From: Anniella stebbinsi
Taxonomy: Eukaryota > Chordata > Lepidosauria > Squamata > Anniellidae
Reading direction: 5' to 3'
Assembly: GCA_029215795.1 (NCBI GenBank)
Contig: JARDYH010000002.1
Span: 15,431,001 to 15,495,000, forward strand
Length of the DNA: 64,000 nucleotides
Part shown: piece by piece, positions 1 to 10,166 of the stretch
Layout of the letters: every line of letters starts with the position of its first letter
How positions within the stretch are numbered: position 1 is the stretch's first letter
Notes under the pieces: model-generated
Told to the model about the DNA's origin: nothing
The model's input: only the letters and a program-made list of their open reading frames with translations
Database searches by the model: none
Made by a program: the position numbers and the translations under genes

Positions 1-90
1 TCACCTATGATATGAATGAAAACGATAATTTTTTTGGTCCAAAATGACGATAACGATAAACGATGATATTTTTTGGCGTGCACACCCCTA
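1..90. mobile_element. 3' end of a hAT-type DNA transposon cut by the window edge
   Basis: The sequence ends at position 90 with GTGCACACCCCTA, the same terminal motif that closes the well-supported hAT-type element at 1639-2722. The inner part is an AT-rich run of ATAACGATAA-like words. The other terminus lies outside the window, so the target duplication cannot be tested. Assignment is by terminal motif only. Confidence 0.5.
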
Positions 91-1607
91 ACTCTTACCA
101 AACCTAGAACTAATTAGGACTTTGCCTTGTGTTAAGGGTCACATTACCCAGAGACATGTGTGGGTAAAGAAGCCTTGGAGATGCTTACTTTGAAAATATA
201 AAAAATATTTATCATATAACTTTGTGGCTCCCACCAGTTTTTTTAAAATTTATCATTGTGTTAATGATTTTTATATGTATTTTAATTATGTAAATGTGTC
301 TGTGAAGTCTTTTTAAAAACTAAATAATACTTCTCTCTCTCTCTCTTTCTATTTCTCTCTCTCAGGTGGTTTGAAGAAGTTGGGGAGAAAGGGATGTCTG
401 AAAGCCGTTTTTGTTTCAAGCTTGAATAGCTGCCTCAAAGATTAAGATTTGGAGGCAGCGTGTGGCCCTGATTATGCTGGCATTATTCTGTGCCTTCCCT
501 CAAATATCAAGGTAAGCAGGCAAGAGAACAGTTTAAGGCCATTACTCTTCCAAACAAAAAACCTAGCCTTCCCTTCAACCGCCGGCGCATTAAAAAATTA
601 ACACGTACATCAGGAGTCTATTCTAAATGAAAATTAATGTTCTCTTTGACCCAGTCCCCATCATTCACCTGGAACACAAAAGAACATCATTTTATGCTGA
701 AGAAATATTTCCTCCCTTTGGAATTTAAACAGCATTAACTCAATGTTTCCAGTTACGGAAAACTAACGGAGGAGAAAGGGGTGGAGAAGAGATAGAAAGA
801 AATAAGGGAGTGTTTATCATGCAACAATATTTTAGATTAGATTTAAAGCTACAGGCCTCTTATTATTTCTACTCCTCTGCCAGAAAATTGTAAAAAAGAA
901 AAGCAAAGAAAGAGTATGCAGTGCATGGGTAGATTCTTCAAAGGGGAGGGATGTAAATCAGTTGTGTAGAGACAGGTAAGGATTTACAGGTGTGAAGTTG
1001 TAACAGAAATTCAGGCTGGTGAGAGATTAAAACATAGCTGTAGAATCAAAATCCAGTCTGCATTAAACCTGAGCTAAATTTGCCACTAATGAGATGGAAC
1101 TGCGCAAAACCCTTGAGATCCGCCTGGTGGCGAGAGTTAGCGACGTGGCAAGGGATCAACTCCATGGTTTCTCACCTCCCCATTAGAAGGTGTTGTAAAT
1201 GCATTTCCCAAGCCACGGTGCTAAGTGGAATGATTACATTATTCATTTATACTAATTTCCTGTTCAATAATGATCCAGCTGATTAGGAGCTTGTCATGCA
1301 AAAAAGCCAGAAATTAGAGTAACTCATTACAGAATGAAGAACTTGGCATCATCACCAACTTAACACTCCACGCTGACGGAGGGCCCCCTTGTGACATTAA
1401 CTGCTGCAACCTGGCTCCATCCCACAAGGTTTGGTGACATCTGAAGTCCACCCCATGGTACGTGCTCATACAGACGTAAAGGCCCTACTGGATTATATCA
1501 AAAATTCATCTGATTGGCATCATCTTCCCAACTACATCCATCCAGATGTTTACAGGAGGAAAGTTGGCAAGAAGGCATTAGGCCTCTCCACTCTGCCTCC
1601 CCCCGCC
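91..1607. other. No gene seen; unassigned sequence with a possible conserved non-coding segment
   Basis: No convincing exon or repeat was found apart from the TC tract at 331-364. The part from about 1070 to 1370 lacks low complexity and is rich in homeodomain-like AT core words (for example ATGATTACATTATTC), which is the texture of vertebrate enhancers. That is an impression, not proof. Confidence 0.35.
331..364. repeat. (TC)n microsatellite, imperfect
   Basis: About 34 bases of CT/TC dinucleotides interrupted by TTTCTATTT. Confidence 0.85.
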
Positions 1608-1638
1608 TACACACACATACACACACACAACTATTTAT

Positions 1639-2722
1639 TAGGGATGTGCACTGGATCGGACCCGATCCACGATCCGAGTCCGGTCCAGTGGGAAATCGGA
1701 TAAATTATCCGATTTCCGATCCCGCAGCTGGATCGGCCGATCCAATCCGAACCGGTCCGAAAAAGCTCCGAACCGGTTCGGCGGATCGGCGGATCGGCGG
1801 GCGCCCACTGGCGCCCACCGCCGCTTCCATTGGCGGGCGCCAGCGGGCGCCCGCCAATGAAAGTGGACAGCGGGGGGGGGGAGGAGGGGGGCACTTACCT
1901 TCTCGGCCCGGTGGCTCCCGTCCGGCGCCGGCGCCTACTACTACTAGCAGGCTCCGCGGCCTGCTCTAGGGTGGCGCGCCGGGTGATGTCATCACCCGGC
2001 GCGCTACTCTAGAGCAGGCCGCGGAGCCTGCTGGTAGTAGTAGGCGCCGGCGCCGGACGGGAGCCGCCGGGCCGGAAAGGTAAGGAGGGGGTGCGTGGAG
2101 GGGAGGAGGGGGCGCGCGGAGGGGGGAGGGGGGAGGGGAGCCCTTACCTGCCTGGCCCGGCGGCTCCCGTCCGGCGCCGGCGCCTACTACTACCAGCAGG
2201 CTCCGCGGCCTGCTCCAGGGTGGCGCGCCGGGTGATGTCATCACCCGGCGCGCTACTCGAGAGTAGGCCGCGGAGCCCGCTGGTAGTAGCCGCCGGCGCC
2301 GGACGGGCCGAGAAGGTAAGTGGCGGGGAAGGGGGCTTACCCCCCCCCCCGGAGCCGTCCGCTTCTATCCGCTGGCGCCCGCGGGCGCCAGCGGATGGAA
2401 GCGGGCGGCCCCAGGGGGGGTAGGGAGCGCGGGGGAGGGGGTTTACCTGCCGGGGCCGTCCACAGCGGACGGCCCCGGGGGGGGGGAGGGAGTTAGGCCC
2501 CCCCTTACCCACCCGCCGCCATTTTTTCCTCATAGACTTGCATTGCAATGCAAGTCTATGGGGAAAAAAATGGCGGCCGATCCAAAAATTTACGATTTTT
2601 GGGTCGGGATCGGACTCGATCCGGTCCGGGGGGCCTCCGATTTTGTCCGAACCGGTCCGGGACAAAATTGGAGGTCCCGATCCGGGTCCCGATCCGATCC
2701 GGGGGGTCCGTGCACACCCCTA
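1639..2722. mobile_element. Non-autonomous hAT-type transposon (MITE), 1084 bp, GC-rich
   Basis: The element starts TAGGGATGTGCAC and ends GTGCACACCCCTA, so the termini are inverted repeats. It is flanked by a perfect 8-bp duplication, CTATTTAT, at 1631-1638 and 2723-2730, the hallmark of hAT transposition. Inside there is no transposase. It carries two large GC-rich palindromes (about 1904-2074 and 2152-2308) whose centres read GGTGATGTCATCACC, and GATCGG/GGATCC-type words near both ends. Open frames here are by-products of GC-rich repetitive sequence. The boundaries are very secure; the named family is not assigned. Confidence 0.93.
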
Positions 2723-2904
2723 CTATTTATGGTATTCAGGCTGTGAGTTCTGTTTCTTATGAAGCCAAAACAGCACCATTCATACCCAAGAGGGACACAT
2801 TAGTGGAGCTGAGTCATAAGACACTGAAGTTGGATCCGACGCAGAGTAAGTTGCAAGCCAAAATTTGTAACTGGCTAAGTAGTGCAATCAAGGCAACAAA
2901 CTCT

Positions 2905-3004
2905 AGAGCAGGGGTGCTGACCATGTGGCCCTTCAGATGTTGATGGAATGCAACTCCAATGAACCCTTCTCTCAGTCCCACCAACATCCCAGGCATGCCT
3001 GATG
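2905..3004. repeat. Fragment of an interspersed repeat fused to a CR1 end
   Basis: Phrases such as GGCCCTTCAGATGTTGATGG and CAACTCC resemble one arm of the palindromic repeat seen complete at 45973-46123. It abuts the CR1 fragment at 3005. Confidence 0.45.
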
Positions 3005-3361
3005 GGTACGCGGGAGAGGGCCTTCTCGGTTGCTGCTCCAAGGCTCTGGAACTCCCTTCCCAGGGAAGCTAGACTGGCTCCCTCCTTGATCTGTTTTTGG
3101 AGGCAGGCAAAAACTTTCTTCTTCCGGCAGGCCTTTGGTGAATAATGTGGACCTCCACCCATGTTAAGTTTTTTAAAGTTTAATATATATTTAAATGTTG
3201 AAATGTTTTAATATTGAAACCTATTTAATTGTATTTTAACGCTTGTATATTTCTGTTTATAGCTTTTAGCTGTATATGTTTTAATTTTGTAAAGCCACCT
3301 TGAGGCCCAGTATTGGGCAAAAGGTGGGATACAAATAAAGATCATCATCATCATCATCATC
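3005..3361 (+). mobile_element. CR1 LINE 3' end, 5'-truncated
   Basis: The first part encodes the degenerate C-terminal end of CR1 ORF2 (words like GAGAGGGCCTTCTCGG and CTCTGGAACTCCCTTCC recur in other copies here). It is followed by a T-rich 3' UTR and the conserved end GCCACCTTGAGG...GGTGGGATACAAATAAAG, then an (ATC)n tail at 3341-3361. This is the usual structure of truncated CR1 insertions with microsatellite tails. Confidence 0.85.
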
Positions 3362-3410
3362 AAAGTTGCTGATCAAACCAAGCTTGTAAGCAACCAGTTC
3401 ATATTTTAAT

Positions 3411-3827
3411 TAGGGATGTCAGAGAAATCCATTTGGAGGTTGAAATCCGAGGTGCTTTCTTGGGGTCTCCCCCCCCCGACTTTGTTTCAGTTCCCAACTT
3501 GATCTGCAGTGAGTAAGACCAGTTTGCACATTTTCTGGGCATTTCTGCACTTTTTTCTTTCTTTTTTTTGCAAGTTCCAAACTTTGTGCAACATTCTGGG
3601 CCATTTGTGCAAATGTTGTGGTAATTTGCACAAATTTGAACTTGATTTCTGCAAATTGGTCAGAAGTTTAAACAAATTGTTCAAACTTCCCAAAAAATGT
3701 GAAATGGGGGGTTCTGGAGGTTGGGGAAAACCCCACAGCTTGGATCACAAACACAAATCAAGCATAAACACCACGGAATTCCATTGAGTCAAAGAAGAAC
3801 CTGATTTCCCAGTTACTGACATCCCTA
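3411..3827. mobile_element. hAT-type MITE, 417 bp
   Basis: Starts TAGGGATGTCAGAGAAATC and ends ACTGACATCCCTA, giving inverted termini. A perfect 8-bp duplication, ATTTTAAT, flanks it at 3403-3410 and 3828-3835. The interior has many TTTGTGCAA-like words and no coding capacity. The TAGGGATG terminus resembles the GC-rich element at 1639 although the interiors differ. Confidence 0.92.
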
Positions 3828-3835
3828 ATTTTAAT

Positions 3836-4768
3836 GTGAACTTCCTTGGTTTTGCACTTTTACACCATTATGCAACCCAAAAGTTAGTTATCCTTCCTTT
3901 TCCAAATTTTGTAATGGAGTTTTCCAATAAAAATGCATACATAAATGCAGAAGTGAGTGAATATAACATTCATAAATGCATTGGATTCTTGCTTGCAAAA
4001 GATGTCCATTACAAAAATGCATTAGGAAAAAAGGTACAGAGGAGCTGAATGCATTAGGGAAATTAAATAGAAGGGCTGGAACCCTGAACATAAGCTCTTG
4101 ACATACAAGTGGAATTTGCACTAACGTGTTGTATCACAATTTTTTTCACACGTTTCTCCTGAGACATGTGCCATGCTGGAAAATATACGCAAAGTGGAAT
4201 TGAATGGAATGGAGGATGATACATAAATGTCATGTACTAATATAAATTATGCAATACTCAGAAGAAGGTTAGAAGTTGCTACTAGTTATCTAATAATGCT
4301 ATGCACGTAACTGCTTACAAAAATAGTCAAACATAAATATTGGTTGCAATTATTTATGTTTGACTAATATAAATTATGTACATTCCTGCAAACTTTCTTA
4401 TGGAATTATTTGCATCTTTTTCCAAATAATGGGGGTGGGGATTCAAATCCGCCTGTGAGTGTATGCCAGAACGAAAGACATCACACAATCCACGGGATGG
4501 ATTTCACAAAATCCAAGCATCCCTAATCAATGTTGCAATTAAAATAGCAAGCGAAGTGGGGGTTAAGCCTTTCCAGCACATCCTTTTTCCACCTGCTCTT
4601 TTTTTATCCCAATCCACAGGCGGGCTTCCTCAGCAACACGGTCCCAATCTGCATCCCTATCCCTACAGTTGTCATTGGTCAAAACTGAGACAGGAGAACC
4701 AGTCCCAGGTCTCCATCATCTCATTCAGCAAAGGTATAACCATGACCCATGAAAGTGTAGCCATTGTT
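3836..4768. other. No gene; AT-rich, probably degraded repeat
   Basis: Contains repeated AAATGCA-type words and near 4516-4525 a CAAGCATCCCTA end that resembles a hAT terminus, but no matching left end or target duplication was found. From 4540 the sequence looks unique. Confidence 0.35.
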
Positions 4769-5292
4769 GTGTCTAAACCTGTTCCCCTTGATCAGGGAGA
4801 AGGATTTTCAGGCGATAATTCAGAGTCAGATTCTGAAGCAGAAGAGACGGCACCAGAGGCGTATCAGCCTGTACTGGGAGTGGTGAAGCTGGCTCCCACA
4901 GGCTCTTCCCCAGCTGAGAATGAACTTTTGCCAGCTCTTATCTCTGAGGGTGCAAACAACCCCCAAGCTGAGAATCAAGTTTCTTTCAAGGAGGAGGGCG
5001 TGGAAAGCCTGGTGGATGCTAGATTCCATCGGACAGAAAGGCAGGCTGAGACAAAGGAAGTGGGGAGGAGGTCAGCTCGGGGGATTGCTCGAAAGCGGTT
5101 TCGTCAGAACCAGTCTCCCTGAAAGGAAGGCGTACTGAAAGAAAAGGGCTTTCCTTTTCCTTGAAAGAACAATTGGTTTGCTTACTTTGCATAATTTTGC
5201 CTAGAGGGAAAAGTTCCCTAGAACATTTAGACTCCCTTCAACTGGGAGAAGATGTTTATTGTCTGAATAAAGCTTTGTGGGTTACATGGCAG
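4769..5292 (+). mobile_element. LTR-like repeat, copy A
   Basis: Aligns by eye over its whole length with 13353-13872. Shared landmarks in order: CCTGTTCCCCTT, a run of acidic codons, CCCTGA stop region, TTTTGCCTAGAGG, AAGTTCCCTAG, GAAGAGATGTTTATT-like block, AAAGCTTTGTGG and TTAC(A/T)TGGCAG. An AATAAA lies just before AGCTTTGTGG, fitting a polyadenylation signal in a long terminal repeat. An open frame covers 4772-5122 and is rich in Ser, Glu and Asp; copy B keeps a related open frame. The LTR class (Gypsy-like or retroviral) is inferred from layout; no internal gag or pol is present next to it, so it looks like a solo LTR. Confidence 0.6.
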
Positions 5293-5349
5293 ACCTCTTT
5301 CTTGTCTCCAAATAAAGCGAGGGGTTAGAGAAACACAACAGCCATAAAC

Positions 5350-5693
5350 CAGGGCAGATCAAAGGAAGTACTTCTTCACACAGCTCAAATTTCAACTCTG
5401 TAATTCGCTGCTGCAATCTGCAGCGAGGGTTACTAATTTGGAAAGCTTTAGACAAATTCATGGAGGATAAGGCCATCCATGGCTACTCATCAAGATGGCT
5501 ATATCTTACTTCCAGTATTGCAGTTCTCAATACCAGTTGCTGAGATAAACAAGAGGACAGGTGTTATTGCCCCCCAGTCCTACGAGTGGGCTTCCTACAT
5601 CCAGCTGATTGGCCACTGTGGAAACAGAATGCTGGATGAGACAGGCCTTTGGTCTGTTCCAGCCGGCTCTTCTTAAGTAATGTTCTTATCTAG
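5350..5693 (+). mobile_element. LINE 3' end, TTCTTATGTTCT-tail family
   Basis: Reads AAGGAAGTACTTCTTCACAC, then a region coding the last LINE residues (AAATTCATGGAGGATAAGGC) and a 3' part ending GGCTCTTCTTAAGTAATGTTC. The same order of words occurs at 45250-45600, and reversed at 28984-29275 and 59285-60095, so this is a repeated LINE lineage, distinct from the (AATA)n-tailed CR1 copies. Confidence 0.75.
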
Positions 5694-6394
5694 TAGTACT
5701 GAGCAATACAAACTAAATAGAATATTACATGTCTTTCTCTACCAAATCCACCACATTGGCTCAGCAGTCTCTTGTGATCTTTTTTTTTTAAAAAAAACTT
5801 CCTTAAGCACTTTGCTATATAATCATCCTTTTGATAGAGTAAATTAATTCCATTCCATCTACTGCTTCACGGGTTCCTATAAGAAATTTTCCGGTATCCC
5901 GGAGGATGGCAGGATTAAAACAAATGATGTCCTCTTTTGAAATCCTCACCTTGGTGTGACTCTCCTCATCTTTGCATCAAGCTGTTCCACTTCTCACAAT
6001 TAAGAAGATCTGCATCACAAGGAAACAAATTATCCAACTGTCTTTACGCCCATCTCTCTCTCTCTGGGAAACATTCTCTTTTCCATGAGTCACTTCTGAC
6101 ATTCCGCCATCAATGCGACTGAATTAATTCAGTCTTCCAATAGAAAGTATTTCTAGTGGAAGCCTGATTCCCAATATGGTTTTTATTATTTCCCCCCTGA
6201 TTTCTTTAGGGTTTTTGTAACTTGAAGCCTCGCAGAAGTGCAGTTTTGCTGCCCGCCACCAAAATTCAGGAGCAAAATGAGCAGCGTGGTAGGGGACAAG
6301 GTCTTGGAGGAGCAAGGCAGCTCTCAGACCCCCTGGTAGTGTTGATTATATGTCCATATTCCACCCTGGGCAGGGCTTTGAATTACTCATATCT
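5694..6394. other. No gene or repeat recognised
   Basis: Mixed sequence with a short T8/A8 stretch near 5780-5797. I found no exon-like frame with splice signals. Confidence 0.4.
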
Positions 6395-6469
6395 ATTCAT
6401 TTCATTTATTACATTTCTGTAGTGCCCCATAGCCAAAACTCTCTGAGTGGTTGACAAATATTATAGCAT
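6395..6469 (-). mobile_element. 3' tail of an older CR1, left part of an interrupted copy
   Basis: On the minus strand it reads AACCACTCAGAGAGTTTTGG CTATGGGGCACTACAG and AAATGTAATAAATG, the standard CR1 3' end. Its expected upstream part is found at 7199-7440 on the other side of a younger CR1. Confidence 0.75.
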
Positions 6470-7198
6470 AATCTTTAATAATAATTATTATTATTAATTA
6501 TTATTTATTTCTTACCCGCCTCTCCCTCAGGATCGAGGCAGGGAACAACATCAATACAAATGACATAAAATACATAAAACTAATTTAAAACATATAAAAT
6601 TAATACATTGAACCTCTTAAAATTCGACTAAGTAGGCCTGCCGGAAGAGATCAGTCTTTATGGCTTTCTTAAAGTCAAAGAGGCTATTAAGTTGACGAAT
6701 CTCTCCCGGCAGGCCATTCCACAGTCTGGGAGCGGCAGAAGAGAAGGTCCTCTGGGTAACAGTTGTCAGCTTGGTTTTGGCCGACTGTAGCAAATTCTTC
6801 CCAGAGGACCTGAGCGAGCGGGGCAGAATATACTGGAGGAGGCGATCCCACAGGTAACCTGGACCCAAACCATGTAGGGCTTTAAAGGTAATAAGCAACA
6901 TTTTGTACTTCACCCGGAAACTAATTGGCAGCCAGTGGAGAGATTTTAAAGCTGGTGTAATATGGTCACCCCTAGGTGTACCACTGACCAACTTGGCTGC
7001 CATATTTTGAACTAATTGAAGTTTCCGGACCTTATGTACAGCGCATTGCAGAAGTCGAGCCTCGAAGCTACCAGCGCGTGCACTACCGTTTTGGGGTCTT
7101 CCAACTTTAGGAAGGGGCGCAGCTGGCATATCAGCTGAAGCTGATAGTAGGTATTCCTGGCCGTCGCATCTATCTGAGCTATCATTTGGAGCTGTCCA
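6470..7198 (-). mobile_element. Younger CR1 insertion, 5'-truncated
   Basis: Minus-strand copy with an intact 3' portion of ORF2 (6617-7246 is open; the first residues come from flanking older CR1). It encodes the post-RT C-terminal region with KLQLVQNMAAKLVSGTPRGD, LHWLPISF and FKALHGLGPGYL, and ends in AYLVEF. The tail is ATT-rich (about 6470-6512). It is the same subfamily as 20651-22042, sharing LRSSGKNLLQSA and the VEF terminus. It sits inside an older CR1 in the same orientation. Confidence 0.88.
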
Positions 7199-7440
7199 AA
7201 TGTTAATGTACAAAAGTTTTAAACAACTTGAGATAGTTAAAAACAATCAATGATAAACTACCAGAAGCCGATAAAACAACTAATATTAAAGAGCCCCGTC
7301 ATATCAAATTCCTGGAAGTAGAGGAAAGACTTAACCTGGTGCCGAAAAGATGACAGTATTGCCACCAGCTGGATGTCACTGGAGATAGAATTCTTGTAGG
7401 GTGGAGGTACCCCCGAGAAGGCTTAGAACGTACGTTTCAT
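7199..7440 (-). mobile_element. Older CR1, right part of an interrupted copy
   Basis: Minus strand reads ATCTTTTCGGCACCAGGTTA and TCTTTCCTCTACTTCCAGG, the last ORF2 codons of CR1, followed by 3' UTR with TTGTTTTATCGG. Joined over the younger insertion to 6395-6469 it makes a normal CR1 3' end. Confidence 0.75.
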
Positions 7441-7639
7441 ACCTGTACACCTGAGATGTATATAAAAAGATAAGACATGCGTGAGAAAAGCACCCATTTG
7501 GAAATATGGCTTTTAAAATCCTATATGGTCTTGATCCAGTCACTGTAATTCTTTATTTGCAGTCAACAGACCATTAAAACATCATTTAAATACAAGAATG
7601 GAAGAAAATGTAAACACAGCGGAAGGATAAGACAAGATC

Positions 7640-8020
7640 TGTAAAATACTATTTTAGGGTGAACAGTCCCATCGTATGTGATCTGGTAGAGATGGCCAAG
7701 TTCAAAACATTGGCCACCTGCACTGTGATTAGCTTGTTGGTACTTTGAAGAAGAGTGATTATGAGAAACTCTGTAGAGCAGCCTGGGAAGGACTGAAAGA
7801 CAGGATCCTTTCTCGCCCCTTGGTAGTAGCTACATTGGAAAAGGACATGTGAAATCGATTCCACCTTGGCATTGTTGCAGGGCAATACCTGTTATTCAGA
7901 GGAATTTTGAGGTATCTTCCAACAAGTAAATTAGAGAGGAGGACATCGAACCTTGCTAAAGAGAATGTATTTCTGTATTTAGGAATATTATTAAGACATC
8001 CTCAGATAGGGCATTCTACC
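7640..8020 (-). mobile_element. C-terminal fragment of a second LINE type with a Cys/His motif
   Basis: The minus-strand frame at 7649-7885 encodes CNNAKVESISHVLFQCSYYQ, a C-x(n)-H-x4-C pattern typical of the zinc-knuckle-like C-terminus of several non-LTR retrotransposons. Sequence up to about 8020 continues the same reading in a broken frame. A related plus-strand fragment occurs at 31855-32260. I cannot assign the clade securely. Confidence 0.6.
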
Positions 8021-8704
8021 TTTACATGGGAGACCTGAAACACCCAGTGCTTAAGGGGAACAAGGTTCCCTTGCAGCTCCCTGGAGTTCCTGGTAGTCCA
8101 TGTCCTGTAACCTCTGTTTAATAATTCGTTTCCCATTTCCTAATTCCAAGGATTGCAAAAATGATGGTGACACACCTACAGAAGTCATCTCAAAGAGTAC
8201 CTTCTTCCATACTAGCCCCTCTGGATTTTACAATTTCCTAGTGCTCCATGAAGGGAGGTAAACTTATCATTTGACAGAAGCAGAGCATTTTTCTGTGGTG
8301 GCTCCAGAGTTGTGGTATGCTCTCTCTAAAGATGTTCATAGATCTAACAAGCGGGTGAAATCACTTTTGTTCTATCACGCATCTAGAAATTTGTAGAGAT
8401 TATCATAGTTCGGGTAAAGTTTTACTTTTGTTTGTTTATGTATAGTTTTTTTCCACCTTTTGGCATGGATTCTTATTCTTTGTATCTTTACATATTGCAA
8501 ATTGCCTTGTAAACAATGCTGTGATGGAAGGTGGTCTATAAATACTTTAAATGAAATAATCTGGTTATGCCAGGCAAGTAGCAATTTACAGATTTATATA
8601 ATATGCACAATTAATACAGGTTGCGGAATCCAACCAATTGATACAGGATGCAAGATTTCCTCGGCACTGAATTTGGGTTAGCTTGGCCCAGAATTTAAAA
8701 TATT
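8021..8704 (+). other. Diverged LINE-like sequence, no intact gene
   Basis: About 8260-8560 resembles a strongly decayed LINE 3' end on the plus strand (GAGCATTTTTCTGTGG... then GGTGGTCTATAAATAC). The remainder is unassigned. Confidence 0.4.
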
Positions 8705-8800
8705 GGGCTGTATCCAATGCTAGTCTTACTTAGAGTAGATCCATTGAAACGAATGGAACTTAAATTTGAGTAGACTAACATTGCATACAACTCCCTGTCG
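8705..8800. repeat. Short palindromic interspersed repeat
   Basis: Left arm GGGCTGTATCCAATGCTAGT and right arm ACTAACATTGCATACAACTC are inverted relative to each other, with ACTTAGAGTAGATCC / AATTTGAGTAGAC in between. Related decayed copies appear near 53425-53545. A small MITE is the likely origin. Confidence 0.6.
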
Positions 8801-9003
8801 CATATTAGACTGAGTGTGAATGAGGGGTCGGGTCATGATAAAAGCTATTGATGTGACTTAATGAAGTGTAGAAATGGTGGCCAGGTATCCTCACTTACAG
8901 AGGAGCGTCCTCAATTGTAAAGGCTGCCAGAGCATCTCCTTCAGTGGGAGGGCATCCTCTGTGTTAACGGCTGTCCAATCCAAGTCAAGTTTAAAGATTT
9001 GGG

Positions 9004-9790
9004 TAGAGTGACCAGATTGCCCGGGGTTTCCCGGTCCTAACCGGGAAACCTAGGCCGATCCAGGCCAACCGGGGGGGGGGGGGGGCGGGGGGGGAACCGG
9101 GATGGCAGGGTGTCACGCGGCAGTGGCAGTGAGCGGCGGTAGACCCGGCGGCGGTGGCGGCGGAGGAGCTCGGGAAGCGGCCGCCCAGCAGGTAAGTGCC
9201 CCCCTCGCACCTCACGCTCCTTACCTGCAGGGGCGTCCACTTCCCTCCGGAGCGCAAGGCGCGAGGGGGGCACTTACCTGCTGGGGCGGCTGTTTCCCAG
9301 GCTCCTCCACCGCCACTGCCACCGGGTCCACCGCCGCCGGGTCCACCGCCACCGGGTCCTCCACCACCGCAGGTCCTTCACCGCCACTGCCAGGCTCGTG
9401 AGCCAGAGGCCGCGCGGAAGAGGCGGGAGAGGGCCGGATCCAGAAGTGATGTAATCGGCCCTCTTCCGCGCGGCCTCTGGCCTTACGAGCCCGGCAGCGG
9501 AGGACCTGGTGACAGCGGAGGACTTGGAGGCTGACCTGGGGGTGGGGGACCCGGCAGCGGGGGACCCGGCGGAGGAGGAGGAAGACCCGGCGGCGGTGGG
9601 GGACCTGGGGGCGGCGGCTGACCCGGCGGGGGCAGCAGCGGAGGACCTGGTGCGGGCGGCGGAGGAAGAGAACCCGGTAGGTCCAGGCTGGTGTTTTTTT
9701 GGGGGGTGGCTTGGTGGGGGGGTTGTTTTGGGTGGGGTGGGTGGGTGGGTGGGGGACCGGGATTTTGGTTTCCAAAATCTGGTCACCCTA
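9004..9790. mobile_element. hAT-type MITE, 787 bp, GC-rich
   Basis: Starts TAGAGTGACCAGATTGCCC and ends CAAAATCTGGTCACCCTA. A perfect 8-bp duplication, GATTTGGG, flanks it at 8996-9003 and 9791-9798. The interior consists of CCGCCGG/GGCGGCGG stretches with internal inverted copies of CGCGCGGAAGAGG, plus a run of about 14 G near 9070. Frames encoding proline- or glycine-rich peptides are compositional artefacts. Part of its interior recurs at 15630-15832. Confidence 0.93.
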
Positions 9791-9879
9791 GATTTGGGGC
9801 ACTATCTAGTAGTGCTTGCTGCTCTCCAGCTTGATCTGTTGTGCAAGCAGGAGCCACCCACCGCTCATGCAACAGAAAG

Positions 9880-10166
9880 TGAGCAGTTCTAAAAAGCAAC
9901 CACAGAAACAAGTGGAGACACTCGTTTCTGGATCTAGACAGGTCAGCAAACCTCCCTTCTGCAAGCCCGCTGATCTGCCCCATTCTGGGAACAAGCATTT
10001 CTGCTTGGGCCAGATCTACACCAAGCAGGATAAAACACATTGAAAACGTTTTGAAAACTGTACATGAGGTGTGTCCTGAGCCCCAACAGTTGTCAAAAGT
10101 GTTATAAACCATTTTGAAGCAGTAGTGTAGATCCTGCCTTGGTTTGGGTTGCTTTTAGAACTGCTA
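9880..10166. repeat. Outer palindrome enclosing a small MITE
   Basis: GAGCAGTTCTAAAAAGCAACC at 9880-9900 is inverted at 10147-10166 (GGTTGCTTTTAGAACTGCT). The segment between the arms is the element at 10007-10138 plus short spacers, suggesting an insertion into the loop of an older palindromic repeat. Confidence 0.6.
10007..10138 (-). mobile_element. Small MITE of the CCAGATCTACACCAAGCAGG family
   Basis: Starts GGGCCAGATCTACACC and ends GTAGTGTAGATCCTGCC. Inverted relative to copies at 22567-22715, 32531-32674 and 51074-51214, with shared CCCCAACAGTTGTC in the middle. No clear target duplication could be read. Confidence 0.75.

Noticed and set aside
1514..2665. Several long open frames rich in Gly, Arg, Pro and Ala on both strands
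   Set aside because: They lie inside the GC-rich hAT MITE with exact target duplications. GC-rich repeats open frames on both strands by composition; there is no domain or splice context.
9037..9786. Proline- and glycine-rich open frames on both strands
   Set aside because: Entirely within the 9004-9790 hAT MITE and made by CCG/GGC repeats.
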